Part shown: positions 30,451 through 39,849 of the stretch, in pieces
Layout: every line of letters begins with the position of its first letter
Numbering within the stretch: the first letter of the stretch is position 1
From: Alphaproteobacteria bacterium
Lineage (GTDB): Bacteria > Pseudomonadota > Alphaproteobacteria > Caulobacterales > Aquidulcibacteraceae
NCBI GenBank assembly: GCA_026400735.1
Contig: JAPLOL010000151.1
Coordinates: 25,799-89,798, forward strand
Length of the DNA: 64,000 bases
Direction of reading: 5' to 3'
Notes under the pieces: model-generated
The model's input: only the letters and a program-made list of their open reading frames with translations
The model's database searches: none
What the model was told of the DNA's origin: nothing
Translations under genes and position numbers: made by a program

Positions 30451-33303
30451 CTAACGGCCAGGCGCGGCCGATCCGTCGCCGACGATCTGCAGAAAGTCGG
30501 CGCGCACCGCCGCCTGAGTGGCGCGAAGCATGGTTTCCAATTCTTCGCCGCTGGCAACGTCGGCAAGAGCTACGAGACGCCCAATCAAGGGCTTCGGCGC
30601 CGCCTCCAGACTGAAATCGCCTGAGACTGCGATCCGCAACGTCTGCTGCAAGGTGCTCAGCAAGCGCCAGGCGCTATCGAGCCGCGCTGCGGCGTCAGGC
30701 GAGACGGCTCCTGCCTCGGTGAGTTTGGCGAGCGCGTCGCCGGTGTTCGCATCGATGACCGCGGCGTTTGCCGCGCCAAGTTGGAGCGCTTGGGCCGCGA
30801 ATTCTATGTCGACGAAGCCGCCGGGCGCGAGCTTGAGGTCCCAGGCGCTTCGGCTGGGGCGTTCGCGATCCATGCGCGCGCGCATGTCGGCGACCTCGGC
30901 GAAAATCTTCGTGCGATCGTGCGGACGCGCAATCGCCGCATGCGCCGTCGCAAGAGCGCGGCGGCCGAGGTCAGCATCGCCCGCTACGGGCCGCAGCCGC
31001 GTTAGCGCCTGAAGCTCCCAGGTCCAGGCTTCTTCGGCATAATAGCGCTCAAACGACGAGAGCCTGACCGCGACCGGACCTTTCGACCCCGATGGTCTGA
31101 GCTTGGTATCGATCTCATAGAGCGCGCCTTCTTCCGTCGGCGCCGAGAGAGCGCTGATAAGGCGTTGCGTGAGGCGGGTATAGAAATCCGACGGCGACGC
31201 GTTCTCGGCTGGCGCATCGTACACAAGCATCAAATCGAGATCGGAGTCTTCGGCCAGTTCGCGGCCGCCAAACTTACCGAGTGCGAGTACAGTAAATGCC
31301 CCAGGTTGCGGCCCCTGCTGGCGTTCGACTTCCGCCAGCGCCGCCTCCGCCATGACCACAACGCACGTCTCTGCAAGGTCGGCATACGCGGCGCCAGCCT
31401 GCTCTGGCGTCGCTGATTGGTCGAGGATCTGGACCGCAATCCGAAACGCTTCCTCGCGATGAAACCGCCGCGCGGCGTTGATCTGGCCCTCGAAATTGTC
31501 AGCGTCGGCGGCCCGCTCGCGCAGCTCCGCCAAGCGGGAGCCCGGTGCGTCTTGTCCCAACGGATTTGCAAAACGCGGCTCGATGAGGGCGTCAAGCAAC
31601 GCTGGCCGGCGCGCAAGTTTATCACCGAGCTTCGGCGCGAGCGCGAGAACGCCAGCGATGAGATCGAGAAATTTCGGTCGCGCATCCAGCAACGCCAGAA
31701 CCTGAACACCCGCTGACAGCGAACCGAAAAACGACGCGAAACGCGCGAACGCCTGGTCGGCGTCGCCGGCATTGGAAAACGCGCGCAGAAGCCTTGGCGT
31801 TAGGCGCGTCAGCAACTCACGCGCGCGTTCGGAGCGCATGGCGCGCACGCGGCCATGGTGCCAGCCGCGGATGGTTTGGCTTACCGAGGCCGGGTCGGTG
31901 AAGCCAAGCTTGGCGATCGTATTCAACGTCTCAGGTTGATCTTCTACGCCGGTGAAGATGAGGCTGCCCATGGGGTCAGCGAGACTGCGCTTCTTGTCAC
32001 CGAAAAGCTGGTGGTCGATGTCCGATACAATGAGGCGGCGTTCCACAAGCGCAGCGTCGAAGGCCTCAAGTGTCTCGAACCCGGAGAGAGCCGCAACATG
32101 CGCGCGCGTTTCGGGATCGGCGGGCACTTTGTGGGTCTGCGCGTCTTCAAGCATCTGAATCCGGTGCTCGACTTCGCGGAAAAACACGTACGCTTCGCGC
32201 AAGGCGTCGCGCGCCTCTGCCGAGATTGCGCCGGCCTCGACGAGATCCCCCAGAGCCTCCAGCGTATGCGGCGAGCGGAGCTTCTTGTTGCGACCACCCA
32301 AGATCAGCTGCTGGGTCTGGGCGAATAACTCAATATCGCGGATGCCGCCGCGACCGAGCTTCACATCGAACACCGGCTCGCCGAGTTCAGCACTTTTGTG
32401 GGCGGACAGGATTTGGCGCTTGATCGAGTGCACGTCCTCGACAGCGGCGAAATCAAGATGCTTGCGCCAGACGAACGGCTGCAGCGAGTCTAAGAATTCG
32501 ACCCCGGCTTCACGGTCGCCGGCAGCGGCGCGTGCCTTGATGAAGGCCGCACGCTCCCAATTTTGACCGAGGTTCTGGTAATAGTGCTCGGCTGAGGCGA
32601 TCGAGACTGCGACCGGTGTCGACCCAGGATCAGGACGCAAACGCAGATCGGTGCGGAAAACGTAACCATCCGGCGTCACTTCTTCGAGCGTACGCACCAA
32701 CGGCGCCACCATGCGCACGGCGGCAACGCGCGGTTCGCGGGCGCCGGCAGCAGCGAGTTTCTCTGCGTCGAAAAAGACCGAGAAATCGATATCGCTGGAA
32801 TAATTGAGTTCCCCGGCGCCCATTTTGCCCATCGCGATAAGCGCCATGCCAGGTGCGGGACCGATGTCGCTATCGAAAGCGCCAGCGACGATGTCGCCTC
32901 GCCTGGCGCTTTCAGTTGCGGCGACCGCGATTGCAGCGCGCAACGCCGCGTCGGCGAATGCGGTGATCGCGCCGGTCACCTTCATGAGCGGCCAAACACC
33001 CGAGAGATCGGCCAACGCTGCGGACAAGTGCGCGGCGTCCTTTGCGCGGCGCAGAATCGACATTGCCTCCTCGATCGGACGCGGCGCGCGCGCGAGTGCG
33101 TCTGCTGCAGCGATCGCTTCCTGCAGAATGCGCTCGGCCCAGGCTTCGTCCGGCGAAGTGAGCAGATCCGAACGGCGAAGCATTAGACGCCGGAGATAAG
33201 GAGCGTGAGACGCGGCAGCCGCAGACGCTTGTTGCCAAACGGTGCCGGCCAACGCATCGGGTCCATGTTGGCTGGCGAGCGCTGCGCGAACGGCGTTGCT
33301 CAT
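30451..33303 (-). CDS. glnE: Bifunctional glutamine synthetase adenylyltransferase/deadenylase
   Basis: The 950-residue protein controls glutamine synthetase by adding or removing AMP at a tyrosine, in response to PII. Two nucleotidyltransferase domains are present: the N-terminal one with GAGELNYSSDIDFSVFFD and the C-terminal one with FGGRELAEDSDLDLMLVYD, each with the paired catalytic aspartates. Helical PII-response domains separate them. The length is typical of GlnE. The ATG overlaps the upstream kinase stop, so it is coupled to a two-component system and placed in a degP-led run, an unusual setting worth noting. Confidence 0.95.
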   Translation of the reverse strand: MSNAVRAALASQHGPDALAGTVWQQASAAAASHAPYLRRLMLRRSDLLTSPDEAWAERILQEAIAAADALARAPRPIEEAMSILRRAKDAAHLSAALADLSGVWPLMKVTGAITAFADAALRAAIAVAATESARRGDIVAGAFDSDIGPAPGMALIAMGKMGAGELNYSSDIDFSVFFDAEKLAAAGAREPRVAAVRMVAPLVRTLEEVTPDGYVFRTDLRLRPDPGSTPVAVSIASAEHYYQNLGQNWERAAFIKARAAAGDREAGVEFLDSLQPFVWRKHLDFAAVEDVHSIKRQILSAHKSAELGEPVFDVKLGRGGIRDIELFAQTQQLILGGRNKKLRSPHTLEALGDLVEAGAISAEARDALREAYVFFREVEHRIQMLEDAQTHKVPADPETRAHVAALSGFETLEAFDAALVERRLIVSDIDHQLFGDKKRSLADPMGSLIFTGVEDQPETLNTIAKLGFTDPASVSQTIRGWHHGRVRAMRSERARELLTRLTPRLLRAFSNAGDADQAFARFASFFGSLSAGVQVLALLDARPKFLDLIAGVLALAPKLGDKLARRPALLDALIEPRFANPLGQDAPGSRLAELRERAADADNFEGQINAARRFHREEAFRIAVQILDQSATPEQAGAAYADLAETCVVVMAEAALAEVERQQGPQPGAFTVLALGKFGGRELAEDSDLDLMLVYDAPAENASPSDFYTRLTQRLISALSAPTEEGALYEIDTKLRPSGSKGPVAVRLSSFERYYAEEAWTWELQALTRLRPVAGDADLGRRALATAHAAIARPHDRTKIFAEVADMRARMDRERPSRSAWDLKLAPGGFVDIEFAAQALQLGAANAAVIDANTGDALAKLTEAGAVSPDAAARLDSAWRLLSTLQQTLRIAVSGDFSLEAAPKPLIGRLVALADVASGEELETMLRATQAAVRADFLQIVGDGSAAPGR

Positions 33304-34700
33304 GAGTTCGCCATCGCAGGCAAGACCAACACCGCGCCCAAACCCTTGCGTTCACCTTGACCGCCAAGGCCATCACGCAAATGCAAGCCGCCTTTGTGTA
33401 GACGCGCAACGGCAGCGACGAGGCTTAGCCCAAGACCTGCCCCTGGCGTCGAACGCGCACTCTCGAGCCGCACGAAGCGATCAAGCACCCGATCGCGATC
33501 TTCCGGCGCGATGCCGGGGCCATCGTCGGAAACGGCGATCTCAATACGGCCATCAGCACGACGCACAGCGCGCACTTCCACGCGACCGCCATCGTATGTG
33601 TATTTGAGCGCGTTCTCGATGAGGTTGGAAACGGCTTGCGTGAAGAGGCCCGGCTCACCGTAGATGTAGAGCCCGTCTTCAACTTCGCCCTTGAGCGAAC
33701 GCCGCACGTCTTCGGCCGCAGGCTCGTAGAAGTCGACCAGTTCGCGCAAAATCCCCGTGGCGTTCACGCGCTCAAAGCGCCAAGTGACGTTGCCTTCAAC
33801 GCGCGCCAGTTTCAGCACAGCGGAGAACGTGTCGAGCACACTATCGGCCTCCTCCAGCGCGACGCGCAAAGCTTCGCGGTCAGCCTCAGTGTTTGGCGGC
33901 GTTTCCAGCGCGGCTTCCAGCCTTTGACGAAAGCGCGTGAGCGGCGAACGCAGATCGTGCGCGATCGCATCACCGGCGGTGCGCGAGACCTGCATTAGAT
34001 GCTGCAAACGATCGAGCATGGCGTTCATAGCGATGGCGAGTGCATCGAACTCATCGTTCTCACCGCGCACCGGCGCACGTCGCGTTATGTCTCCGCTCAT
34101 GACGTCGTGCGCAGTAGATGCGAGCGCTTCGACGCGACGCGACGCCAACCACGATCCGATAAGGCCGCTGGCGATGGAGAGCACCACACCGAGCAACGCC
34201 ACCGTCCAGAGCGCGCTGGTGATGCGCCCCGAGATGAGCGCGCTGTCGCCGAGATCGCGCGCGACAAGGAGAATGGGCCCGCTCAGCAATCTCCCGACTT
34301 GCCCGCGCGCACGGCCACGCATGGCGTTGCCCTGTTCGTCGACACGCTCGAAGGTGAAGTCGACGCGCTCGGCGGCGCCGGCCGGTGTTTGAGGCAATTG
34401 CTGGAAGTCGCCGGTGATGACGGTGCCGTTGCTTTCAGCCAACACGTAAAGCAGCGGGCCCTGGCGGGCGGCGCGTTCGACAACCTCTTGGTTCAAACGT
34501 CGAATGCCGCCCTCGCCGTAGGCACGGTCGAGCGCGGCATATTCTTGGTCAGCTAGGAGGTCGGAGTCAGCGTTGAGCTGGCCGACGGTGGCGAAATAGA
34601 CGTAGCCGAGCAGCGCGAGCACGAACACGAGCACGATCCCGGCTTGCGCAAGCGCGAGCCGGAACGTGGTCGTCCGAAGGAGCGAGAGGCTTGGCCTCAT
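33300..34700 (-). CDS. HAMP-containing sensor histidine kinase, partner of the upstream OmpR-type regulator
   Basis: The 466-residue kinase has an N-terminal membrane segment (about 14-38), a periplasmic domain of roughly 120 residues, a second membrane segment (about 165-190), HAMP, HisKA with AGDAIAHDLRSPLTRFRQRL, and HATPase with NLIENALKYTYDGG, DDGPGI and GAGLGLSLVAA. The start is three bases upstream of the response regulator stop, so the two are coupled. The stop overlaps the glnE start. The signal is unknown; proximity to degP suggests envelope stress. Confidence 0.92.
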   Translation of the reverse strand: MRPSLSLLRTTTFRLALAQAGIVLVFVLALLGYVYFATVGQLNADSDLLADQEYAALDRAYGEGGIRRLNQEVVERAARQGPLLYVLAESNGTVITGDFQQLPQTPAGAAERVDFTFERVDEQGNAMRGRARGQVGRLLSGPILLVARDLGDSALISGRITSALWTVALLGVVLSIASGLIGSWLASRRVEALASTAHDVMSGDITRRAPVRGENDEFDALAIAMNAMLDRLQHLMQVSRTAGDAIAHDLRSPLTRFRQRLEAALETPPNTEADREALRVALEEADSVLDTFSAVLKLARVEGNVTWRFERVNATGILRELVDFYEPAAEDVRRSLKGEVEDGLYIYGEPGLFTQAVSNLIENALKYTYDGGRVEVRAVRRADGRIEIAVSDDGPGIAPEDRDRVLDRFVRLESARSTPGAGLGLSLVAAVARLHKGGLHLRDGLGGQGERKGLGAVLVLPAMANS

Positions 34701-35365
34701 GCCTCCAGTCGATAGCCCGATCCTCGCACCGTGTGCAAAAGAGACTGCGCGAAATCACGATCGATTTTCGAGCGAAGGCGAGAAATGTGCACGTCGATGA
34801 CGTTCGTCTGAGGATCGAAATGATAATCCCAGACGTTTTCGAGCAGCATCTTGCGCGTAACGGTCTGACCCGAATGGCGCATGAGGTACTCGAGCAGCCG
34901 AAATTCGCGCGGCTGCAGGTCGAGCTTTTTGCCGCCGCGCTTCACGGTGCGGGCCAGCAAATCCATTTCCAGATCGCCGACAGCAAGCTTGGTTTGCGGC
35001 TCACGGTCACGGCCGTTCCATAGCGCCCGAACGCGAGCCAGCAGCTCGCGCGTCGAGAACGGCTTACCGAGATAGTCGTTGGCCCCGGCATTGAGGCCTT
35101 CGATGCGGTGGTCTTCGTCATGCAGCGCCGACAAGATCAGCACCGGTGTCGAGACGCCTTGGTCGCGCAGCTCACGCACGACCGAGACGCCCAGCTTCTT
35201 CGGCAACATGCGATCGAGAACGATCACATCGTAGCCGCCGGTAGAGGCCATCGACTGACCTAGTTCGCCGTCACCAGCGATCTCAACCTCGTGGGCATCG
35301 GCCGTAAGCGATGCCTTGAGGTTTGCGGCCATCTCGGCATCGTCCTCAACCAGGAGAACCCTCAT
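34697..35365 (-). CDS. OmpR/PhoB-family response regulator
   Basis: The 222-residue regulator has a receiver domain (MRVLLVEDDAEMAANLKASL, phospho-acceptor Asp in YDVIVLDRMLPKKLG, Lys in GANDYLGKPFS) and a winged-helix DNA-binding domain (LQPREFRLLEYLMRHSGQTV, ending VRGSGYRLEA). The ATG at 35365 has GGAGAG upstream; the ORF track start at 35380 would fall inside degP. It lies 11 bases downstream of degP and is coupled to the kinase that follows. Confidence 0.93.
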   Translation of the reverse strand: MRVLLVEDDAEMAANLKASLTADAHEVEIAGDGELGQSMASTGGYDVIVLDRMLPKKLGVSVVRELRDQGVSTPVLILSALHDEDHRIEGLNAGANDYLGKPFSTRELLARVRALWNGRDREPQTKLAVGDLEMDLLARTVKRGGKKLDLQPREFRLLEYLMRHSGQTVTRKMLLENVWDYHFDPQTNVIDVHISRLRSKIDRDFAQSLLHTVRGSGYRLEA

Positions 35366-35376
35366 ATTGTCTCTCC

Positions 35377-36888
35377 TCATTGCCCACCCACATCGACTGC
35401 GACGAAGCCGCGCCCCGCACGGTTGCCGACTTGCAGCAACAGCGGACGGTTGGCGCGGCGCGCGGCGTCGACTGCTGTCGTGAGTTCAGCGGCAGTGCGG
35501 ATCGAGCGGCCACCGGCCTGCATAATCACGTCGCCCGGACGAATGCCCTTTTGGGCCGCGTCACTGGTCGGTTCGACCGAGGTGATGACAAGGCCATTGT
35601 CACCCGCAGCCAGCGAAAGCCGGGTGCGGTCCTCAGACGTCAGCGGACGAACTGAAACACCGAGCGAGCTTTGCGCGACACCGCCGCGCTCTTCTTGCTC
35701 AGGCTGCGGCGTTGCGTTCGGGGCCGGCGCGGACGCGAGCGTGTTTTCAGCAGGACGTTCGCCAAGACGCAGATTCAGCGTTTGACGACGGCCGTCACGC
35801 AGCACTTCGACGCGCGAGTTTGCGCCAATCGCCGTGGCGCCAACGCGTTGCGTCAGATCGCGGCTGTTAGAGATTTGCTGGCCATTGAAGGTCAGGATGA
35901 CGTCGCCTTGGCGGATGCCGGCGCGCGCGGCCGGGCCGTCAGGCGTCACACTCGCGACGAGTGCGCCGCGCGCTTCTTCCAAACCCAAGCTGCTGGCGAT
36001 GTCGGCATCGAGCGGTTGGATCGAGACGCCGATCCAGCCACGCGTCACACGGCCGCCGTGCAGGATTTGCTGCACGATAGCGCTGGCAGTGTTGGCGGGA
36101 ATCGCGAAGCCAATGCCGACGTTGCCACCGGTCGGCGAGAAGATGGCGCTGTTCACGCCGATCACATTGCCGGCGAGGTCGAACGTTGGGCCGCCCGAGT
36201 TACCGCGGTTAATCGGCGCATCGATCTGCATGTAATCGACGTAAGCGGATGAACCCGCGTCGGTACGGCCCATGGCGGACACGATGCCGGCAGTCGCCGT
36301 GCCATCGAGACCGAACGGGTTGCCGACGGCGACAACCCAATCGCCCACGCGCACGTGGCTTGCGTCATCGAACGTCACGAATTGGAAGCGGCCGCCGCCG
36401 CGCACGCGCAACACGGCGATGTCGGTCGCCTCGTCCGAACCAACGATGTCAGCCGGAAGATCGCGGCCATCGCTGGTGTGAATGGTGATTTCTTCAGCGC
36501 CTTCGATGACGTGATGGTTGGTGACGATGGTACCGTCTTGACCAACGAAGAAGCCTGAGCCGAGCGATGTCGGCGCTGGACCGTTCGGGCGGCCAGGGCG
36601 GCCGCGGAAGAATTCTTCGAAGCCCGGTGGCAAACCTTCGAGTTGTTGTTCTTGAACAGCATCCGGGCGTTGGCGAACGGTTACGGACACAACGGCCGGA
36701 CGCACGCGCTCGATCAGATCGGCGAAGCTCGCCGGCGCGCCATGCGGCGGCGCGACGGCGCTCGGGTTGATTTCCTGGGCGGTGGCGGAAAGCAGCGTCG
36801 GGGCCGCGAACCCGGCGAACAAAGCGAGAGTAGCGCCGCTCGCAATCAGAGTGCGGCGGAGGTGCTTCATCGAGACGACTTCAGTCAT
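35377..36888 (-). CDS. degP: Do/DegP-family periplasmic serine protease
   Basis: The protein starts at ATG 36888 or, less likely, 36870, and has about 503 residues with a signal peptide (MKHLRRTLIASGATLALFAG). The trypsin-like triad is visible as TNHHVIEGAEE (His), EATDIAVLRVRG (Asp) and NRGNSGGPTFDLAG (Ser). Two PDZ domains follow. The family degrades or refolds damaged envelope proteins. It heads a minus-strand run containing a two-component system, glnE, an EF-hand protein and an ECF sigma factor. The linker between PDZ domains is Pro/Glu-rich (PNATPQPEQEERGGVAQ). Confidence 0.95.
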   Translation of the reverse strand: MTEVVSMKHLRRTLIASGATLALFAGFAAPTLLSATAQEINPSAVAPPHGAPASFADLIERVRPAVVSVTVRQRPDAVQEQQLEGLPPGFEEFFRGRPGRPNGPAPTSLGSGFFVGQDGTIVTNHHVIEGAEEITIHTSDGRDLPADIVGSDEATDIAVLRVRGGGRFQFVTFDDASHVRVGDWVVAVGNPFGLDGTATAGIVSAMGRTDAGSSAYVDYMQIDAPINRGNSGGPTFDLAGNVIGVNSAIFSPTGGNVGIGFAIPANTASAIVQQILHGGRVTRGWIGVSIQPLDADIASSLGLEEARGALVASVTPDGPAARAGIRQGDVILTFNGQQISNSRDLTQRVGATAIGANSRVEVLRDGRRQTLNLRLGERPAENTLASAPAPNATPQPEQEERGGVAQSSLGVSVRPLTSEDRTRLSLAAGDNGLVITSVEPTSDAAQKGIRPGDVIMQAGGRSIRTAAELTTAVDAARRANRPLLLQVGNRAGRGFVAVDVGGQ

Positions 36889-36964
36889 GAATTTTTGAAC
36901 CCTTGGGAGACGCTGCAATTGGAGGCTTAGCCCAGCTACGTTTCAAGCCCTAGTTAGGCGCCAT

Positions 36965-36983
36965 CACTCGTCGGTTACGAGTG
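36965..36983. repeat. Perfect hairpin CACTCGT-N5-ACGAGTG between ccmH and degP
   Basis: A seven-base perfect stem (CACTCGT/ACGAGTG) with a five-base loop lies in the 191-base gap between ccmH and degP. It is not followed by a T-run on either strand. It could be a processing or attenuation hairpin, or a weak terminator for the ccm operon, or the operator of a regulator. Confidence 0.4.
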
Positions 36984-37011
36984 GTTTGGGGCGAAGTTGG
37001 GATGGATTGGG

Positions 37012-37033
37012 GCCGAACCCGGCGGCTTTTTTA
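37012..37033 (+). terminator. Possible plus-strand intrinsic terminator between degP and ccmH
   Basis: GCCG-AACC-CGGC followed by GGC and six T residues reads as a short intrinsic terminator on the plus strand. No plus-strand gene lies upstream in this gap, so it might end an antisense or divergent small transcript; chance is also possible given the four-base stem. Confidence 0.25.
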
Positions 37034-37079
37034 GGACATTCAGCAACTTGCGCGACGAATGGCAGGGTTGGCGCGACCT

Positions 37080-37475
37080 TTACCTTTCCCCCTCCTCGGG
37101 GGCGAAATCCACCGCTGCGGCCCTTCGCCTCCGCCGGCCGCCCAAGATGGCGGCGAGACCCGCGCCGCCTAGCAGCAGGGGCGCTGCCCAAAGCGCCCAG
37201 GTGCGGGCGTCGAAAGGTGGGCGGAACAGGACAAAGTCGCCGTAACGCTGGCGGAAGAAAGCGCGGATTTCCTCGTCGCTATCGCCCGCTGCGATGCGCT
37301 CACGGACCAAGGTGCGCATGTCGGCAGCGATCTCGGCCGTGGATTGCGCGATCGGCTCATTCTCGCACTGCACACATCGGATTTCGGTCTCTAGCGATTG
37401 CGCGCGCGCTTCTTGAGCGGGATCGCCCAGCGTCGCGGGCGCGACGATCGCGATGAGGAGTGCTGCGAGGCTCAT
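37080..37475 (-). CDS. ccmH: Cytochrome c maturation protein CcmH
   Basis: The 131-residue thioredoxin-like reductase of System I cytochrome c maturation has the redox motif RCVQCEN near residues 33-39, an N-terminal signal/anchor and a C-terminal membrane segment (LWAAPLLLGGAGLAAILGG). It keeps apocytochrome cysteines reduced for heme ligation. It overlaps the ccmF stop by four bases and is the last gene of ccmI-ccmE-ccmF-ccmH. The highly basic tail GGRRRRRA is cytosolic. Confidence 0.95.
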   Translation of the reverse strand: MSLAALLIAIVAPATLGDPAQEARAQSLETEIRCVQCENEPIAQSTAEIAADMRTLVRERIAAGDSDEEIRAFFRQRYGDFVLFRPPFDARTWALWAAPLLLGGAGLAAILGGRRRRRAAAVDFAPEEGER

Positions 37476-39406
37476 GGTGCGAGGCTTCGTTTGCGCGCGA
37501 GCGCGGTCAGACTCAAGCCGCCGCCGAGCGCCATCAAAAGCACGCCGGCGAAAATGAAGTGGACGAGCGGGTTGTGATAGAGGCGCACTGTCCAGGCGCC
37601 CTCGCCGCCGCGGACCTGCTCACCTAACGCAAAATAGAGATTGCCATCGAGGCCGCTCAGAATGCCCACTTCGGTGGTTGGCATTGGCGAGGTCGGGAAA
37701 TAGCGGCGCTCGGCAAAGACAGTTTGCGCGACACCGCTCGCGCTATCGACGCGGAAGTTTGCGCGCGTGGCCGAATAGTTGGGACCGTCAATCGTGCCGA
37801 CATCGAGCAGCGTCACAAGCCGTCCGGCAAAGGCTGCCGCCTCGCCCGGCGTGAGCGCCACGGCGCGCTCGGATCGAAATGCAGTTTCGGCTACGGCGCC
37901 AATCGTCAGCACGCCCGCACCGATGTGCGCGAGGCTCATCGACCAAACTGCGAGTGGCAGAATGGCGATCTTGGCAGAGAGCTTGCCTGAGCCGCGTTGA
38001 ACGCGCGTCCATACGTAAATGAACCCGCCCGCAACAAGCCAAACGCCGAGCATCAAACCCAACGCGGGCATGGCGCGGCCCTTCGTGGCGACAAGCGCAA
38101 TAACGAGTGTCGCGAGCGCGAGCACGACAGCGGGCGCAAGTTTGAGAAAAGCTGCGCGCATATCGCCGATGCGCCATGTCAGCATCGGCCCAAGCGGCAA
38201 AAGCAAGAACAGCATCATAAGCAACGGCACGACGGTCGCGTTGAAGAACGGCGGGCCGACTGAAATCAAACCGCCGCCAAACGCCTCGACGAGCATTGGA
38301 TAGATCGTGCCTATGAGAACGACTCCGGCCGCCACGGCGAGGCCGAAATTATTCCAGACCAGCATGCTTTCACGGCTGACGGCCGCGAAGCCTGAAGGTT
38401 GCGCCAGTTTCGGCGCGCGCCACGCATAAAGCCCGAAGCCGGCGCCAAGCGCGACAGCGAGCAAAATCAGCACAGCAATGCCGCGCCGCGGATCAACGGC
38501 GAATGCGTGCACCGACGTGAGCACACCGGAGCGCACCAGAAACGTTCCGAGCAGCGCCAGACCAAAGCCCATAATCGCCAGCAAGATTGTCCAGCTCGCA
38601 AGCGAGCCGCGTCGCTCAGTTACAATGGCCGAGTGCACCAGCGCAGCAGCGACAAGCCACGGCATGAAGCTCGCGTTCTCAACCGGATCCCAGAACCACC
38701 AGCCGCCCCAGCCGAGTTCGTAATACGCCCAATAAGAGCCAAGGCCGATGCCGAGCGTGAGGCACGTCCAGGCGATTAACGTCCAAGGCCGTAGCGCACG
38801 CGCCCAAGCTTGATCTGCGCGACCTTCGATCAAAGCAGCGAGCGCCAGCGAGAACGGCAAGCTCATGCCGACATAGCCGAGGTAGAGCAGCGGTGGGTGC
38901 GCCGCGAGCGCCGGGTCCTGCAGAAGCGGATTGAGCCCACTGCCAACCATCGGCGCTGGGTCGAGACGCGCGAATGGGTTGGAGAGGAAGAGCGCATAGA
39001 TAAGTGCACCAGCGGTGACCAAACCCTGCACGCCGATGGTGCGCGACCATAGGCCGAGCGATTGCTTGCCGCGTAAGCTTGCGAAGATCGCACCAAACAG
39101 CGCCGACACGAAACACCAGAGCAGCATAGAGCCTTCGTGGTTTCCCCACGCGCCGGCGATTTTGTAGATCAACGGCTTGTCGATGTGCGAATTGGCAGCG
39201 ACCACCGCGACAGTGAAATCCGATTGCAGAAAGAGCGTGATGAGACAGCCAAACGCGACCGCGCAGCTTAAGGCCGCCGCTTGCGCGAACGCGGCAGCGC
39301 CAGCGGCGCGCGCTTCACTATTCGCGTAGACTACGCCGAGCACGCCCTGCGCGAGCGAAAGCGCCAACGCCAAAGCGGCTGCGAATGCGCCGATCTCTGC
39401 GATCAT
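37472..39406 (-). CDS. ccmF: Heme lyase subunit CcmF
   Basis: The 644-residue polytopic membrane protein carries the tryptophan-rich WWD heme-handling motif (ELGWGGWWFWDPVENASF) and many hydrophobic segments expected for CcmF, which with CcmH and CcmI attaches heme to apocytochrome c. The ATG at 39406 overlaps the ccmE stop (ATGA); the ORF track start at 39427 lies upstream within ccmE. A periplasmic histidine-bearing region precedes the final membrane helices. Confidence 0.95.
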   Translation of the reverse strand: MIAEIGAFAAALALALSLAQGVLGVVYANSEARAAGAAAFAQAAALSCAVAFGCLITLFLQSDFTVAVVAANSHIDKPLIYKIAGAWGNHEGSMLLWCFVSALFGAIFASLRGKQSLGLWSRTIGVQGLVTAGALIYALFLSNPFARLDPAPMVGSGLNPLLQDPALAAHPPLLYLGYVGMSLPFSLALAALIEGRADQAWARALRPWTLIAWTCLTLGIGLGSYWAYYELGWGGWWFWDPVENASFMPWLVAAALVHSAIVTERRGSLASWTILLAIMGFGLALLGTFLVRSGVLTSVHAFAVDPRRGIAVLILLAVALGAGFGLYAWRAPKLAQPSGFAAVSRESMLVWNNFGLAVAAGVVLIGTIYPMLVEAFGGGLISVGPPFFNATVVPLLMMLFLLLPLGPMLTWRIGDMRAAFLKLAPAVVLALATLVIALVATKGRAMPALGLMLGVWLVAGGFIYVWTRVQRGSGKLSAKIAILPLAVWSMSLAHIGAGVLTIGAVAETAFRSERAVALTPGEAAAFAGRLVTLLDVGTIDGPNYSATRANFRVDSASGVAQTVFAERRYFPTSPMPTTEVGILSGLDGNLYFALGEQVRGGEGAWTVRLYHNPLVHFIFAGVLLMALGGGLSLTALARKRSLAP

Positions 39407-39849
39407 GGCCTGCCGCTGCCCTTCCACTCGCCGCGCTGCTTCAGCGCTTCGGCGACTTCGCGCGGCATATAGTTTTCATCATGCTTCGCGAGCACGCGAT
39501 CCGCTTCGAACGCTTGCCCCGGTTGCCAGCGTCCTTCGCAGACGACGCCTTGACCTTCGCGGAAGAGGTCCGGCAACAAGCCCTCGTAGCGCACCTGCAC
39601 CGCCGTCGCGCCGTCGGTGACGGAGAACGTCGCTACATCGCCGATACGCTGCACGGTGCCTTCGACGACCAGCCCGCCGAGGCGAATGCGCTGGCCAGGT
39701 TGCGCCTTGCCCGCAAGTTCAGACGGCGCGACGAAGTAAACGACGGAGTCGCGCAGACCCGCAAACGTCAGTGTAGCCGCCAGCACGAGCACCGCACCGG
39801 CTACACCGATGATCATCAAGCGCTGATCGCGTCTGCGCATCTTGCTCAT
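39403..39849 (-). CDS. ccmE: Heme chaperone CcmE
   Basis: The 148-residue protein is membrane-anchored by about residues 9-30, followed by an OB-fold periplasmic domain. The conserved heme-binding His lies in VLAKHDENYMPREV near the C-terminus. CcmE covalently binds heme from CcmC and passes it to CcmF. The ATG overlaps the ccmI stop by four bases. A possible internal start is the fourth codon, also ATG. Confidence 0.95.
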   Translation of the reverse strand: MSKMRRRDQRLMIIGVAGAVLVLAATLTFAGLRDSVVYFVAPSELAGKAQPGQRIRLGGLVVEGTVQRIGDVATFSVTDGATAVQVRYEGLLPDLFREGQGVVCEGRWQPGQAFEADRVLAKHDENYMPREVAEALKQRGEWKGSGRP

